Shown here piece by piece: positions 5,951-7,067 of a stretch of 7,067 nucleotides of DNA. Source of the stretch: Mesotoga sp. (lineage in GTDB: Bacteria; Thermotogota; Thermotogae; Petrotogales; Kosmotogaceae). The translations under genes and the position numbers were made by a program. Within the stretch, counting starts at the first letter, position 1; every line of letters begins with the position of its first letter. A model generated the notes under the pieces. The model worked only from the letters and a program-made list of their open reading frames with translations. It was not told where the DNA came from and did not search any database. The stretch lies in NCBI GenBank assembly GCA_011620045.1, contig WOZY01000209.1, positions 1 to 7,067 on the forward strand. Reading direction: 5' to 3'.

Positions 5951-6739
5951 ATGACAAGATTAGTGATACCTTTAGCGCTTTCGATTCTGGCGCACGTGCT
6001 TGCCGATTTCTTGTTTCAGACAGACAAGATGGCGAACGAAAAGAATAATGTTCAGATTAAGGGATTCCTGAAACACTGGTGCGTTGTGTTTGTAACTCTT
6101 CTGGTCTTGATGCTCCCCTTCAAACTCACCGATGTGCTCATGTACTGCCTTGTGCTTTCCCTCTTTCATATATTAGTAGACGTATTCAAAGCTCAGATCG
6201 AGAGACGGCGAGGTCCGGCAACGAAGTTTATGATGCTTATTGTTGACCAATTCCTGCATCTAGTGCTCATTGCTTTCCTCTTGCCGATTTCCAGCTTTAC
6301 TGTTTCAGAGAGTTTCTCGAGCTTCATTGGCTGGTTTTCTATACATACGGGGCTAAACCTATCTTTGCTTCCGGTTCAAAGAATTCTGTTGATAATAATT
6401 GTCTATCTATATGTACTCTTTGCCGGCGCGGTCTTCATAAGAAAACTCTTCGATCTCATCTACAAGAATGTACCGGACTATCTTCAGAGAATAGCAGGAG
6501 ACAGCTCCGTTCTCGATAATGTGAAGACCGGAAAGGTGATCGGGATCTTCGAAAGGCTTCTCATTCTCACACTTTACCTTACGGGAAATGTTGCCTCTAT
6601 AACCATTGTAATAGCCGCCAAATCGCTGGCTAGATTCAAGAATTTCGACAACAAGGACTTCGCAGAATACTATCTCATCGGGACATTGGCGAGCGTGATG
6701 ATTGCAATAGTTGGTGGCATGATATTGAAGGTTCTTTGA
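5951..6739 (+). CDS. DUF3307 family multi-span membrane protein
   Basis: Integral membrane protein of 262 residues with about six or seven hydrophobic segments (roughly 3-22, 42-58, 62-78, 94-112, 144-166, 200-223 and 241-260). Family signatures are intact: ILAHVLADFLFQTDKMANEK (12-31), a single His after it (KHW, 41-43), FHILVDVFKAQIE (72-84) and VDQFLHLVLI (98-107). The C-terminal half has TGKVIGIFERLLILTL (193-208), then IAAKSLARFK (221-230) and AEYYLIGTLAS (238-248). The buried polar and charged residues (His15, Asp19, His73, Asp77, Asp99, Gln100, His103) suggest a functional membrane site, but I know of no assigned reaction. Start: ATG 5951 has GGAGG (5941-5945) five bases upstream and begins right at the conserved domain; the in-frame TTG at 5936 overlaps that SD and is rejected. 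It lies on the same strand as the SatD-family gene and behind a palindromic regulatory region, so it may be both co-transcribed and separately controlled. Confidence 0.92.
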   Translation: MTRLVIPLALSILAHVLADFLFQTDKMANEKNNVQIKGFLKHWCVVFVTLLVLMLPFKLTDVLMYCLVLSLFHILVDVFKAQIERRRGPATKFMMLIVDQFLHLVLIAFLLPISSFTVSESFSSFIGWFSIHTGLNLSLLPVQRILLIIIVYLYVLFAGAVFIRKLFDLIYKNVPDYLQRIAGDSSVLDNVKTGKVIGIFERLLILTLYLTGNVASITIVIAAKSLARFKNFDNKDFAEYYLIGTLASVMIAIVGGMILKVL

Positions 6740-7009
6740 AGGGATAGTCGCACTCTAGAGGGCAGAGTTGTGAGGATAGAGGTCTGAATATCTAGATCAA
6801 ACATCATTTCTCATCATGCTGGAGTAGAGCCATCCTACGTTGCCTTCGTCCAAGATCATGAACCCGTGCTTGGAAGAGCGTAATAGCGATTCATCGTTTC
6901 AGAGCTAGGACTCAACTTTGACAACAAAAGGCAAGAAATCGCAGGAAGAAGTTATGAAAGTCGCTTAAGTTCGTGGTAGATATTTGAATCGTCTTTGAAA
7001 TTCTGTGCC
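6740..7009. other. Intergenic stretch before the transposase
   Basis: About 270 bases with no plus-strand gene. A weak imperfect hairpin (ACTCT 6752-6756 with AGAGT 6764-6768) follows the DUF3307 stop but lacks a T-tract. The left end of the insertion element should fall here, but its terminal inverted repeat cannot be placed without the other end. A short protein-like minus-strand frame at 6797-6898 is listed separately. Confidence 0.5.
6797..6898 (-). pseudogene. Possible C-terminal remnant of an unknown gene
   Basis: A 33-codon minus-strand frame bounded by stops ends SSKHGFMILDEGNVGWLYSS followed by MMRNDV and TGA (6799-6797). The composition looks protein-like, with balanced hydrophobic, aromatic and acidic residues. 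No start codon with a ribosome binding site precedes it and I do not recognise the family. It could be the tail of a gene cut away by rearrangement near the insertion element, or chance. Confidence 0.25.
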
Positions 7010-7067
7010 ATGTTTCTCAGACTGAAACATTTCAAAAACAAGAACGGTTCCACCAGGAGTTACCTGC
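7010..7067 (+). CDS. Insertion-sequence transposase, IS1634/IS4-type (partial, N-terminus only)
   Basis: The last 58 bases encode MFLRLKHFKNKNGSTRSYL and run off the right edge. This opening (M-[FY]-[LI]-R, basic residues, then N-K-x-G-x-x-x-x-Y-L) is typical of IS1634-family DDE transposases, which begin with a short basic strand before the DNA-binding region. No clear Shine-Dalgarno site lies upstream of the ATG, which is common for IS transposases. Only 19 residues are visible, so the family call is tentative and intactness cannot be judged. Confidence 0.55.
   Translation, partial: MFLRLKHFKNKNGSTRSYL

Noticed and set aside
6752..6768. Terminator after the DUF3307 gene
   Set aside because: The hairpin is short and imperfect and no T-tract follows.

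Overview
The window most likely comes from a Thermotogota bacterium, and a mesophilic relative such as Mesotoga is my best guess. That is inference from roughly 44% GC, the style of the protein sequences, strong Shine-Dalgarno sites (AAGGAG, GGAGG) and the insertion-sequence and pseudogene content. No rRNA, tRNA or CRISPR array is visible.

Layout. Positions 1-1302 (minus strand) hold the N-terminal 434 codons of an APC-family amino acid permease that runs off the left edge. A divergent intergenic region (1303-1624) carries its probable promoter. Positions 1625-3032 (plus) are a clearly decayed gene for a MASE3-HD-GYP membrane signalling protein, a presumed cyclic-di-GMP phosphodiesterase type. 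Its own RBS and ATG survive, but it has three in-frame stops, two frameshifts and a wrecked HD metal-binding motif. About 530 bases without a convincing gene follow (3033-3566). Positions 3567-4871 encode an exported protein made almost entirely of seven repeats of about 58 residues, which I read as a seven-bladed beta-propeller; a clean intrinsic terminator follows at 4944-4964. Positions 5199-5822 encode a SatD-family protein with a C-terminal helix-turn-helix. Positions 5951-6739 encode a DUF3307 multi-span membrane protein. The 128 bases between these two are AT-rich and full of CTTA/TAAG palindromes. The right edge (from 7010) has the first 19 codons of what looks like an IS1634/IS4-type transposase.

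How the parts relate. The only apparent functional unit is the SatD-DUF3307 pair: a cytosolic protein with a putative sensor or cyclase-like domain plus HTH next to a membrane protein, with a probable operator between them. Its biological role is not known to me, and it is the best candidate here for an undescribed system. The permease, propeller protein and HD-GYP pseudogene look like independent transcription units. Gene decay and a nearby IS suggest a flexible accessory stretch rather than a conserved core operon.
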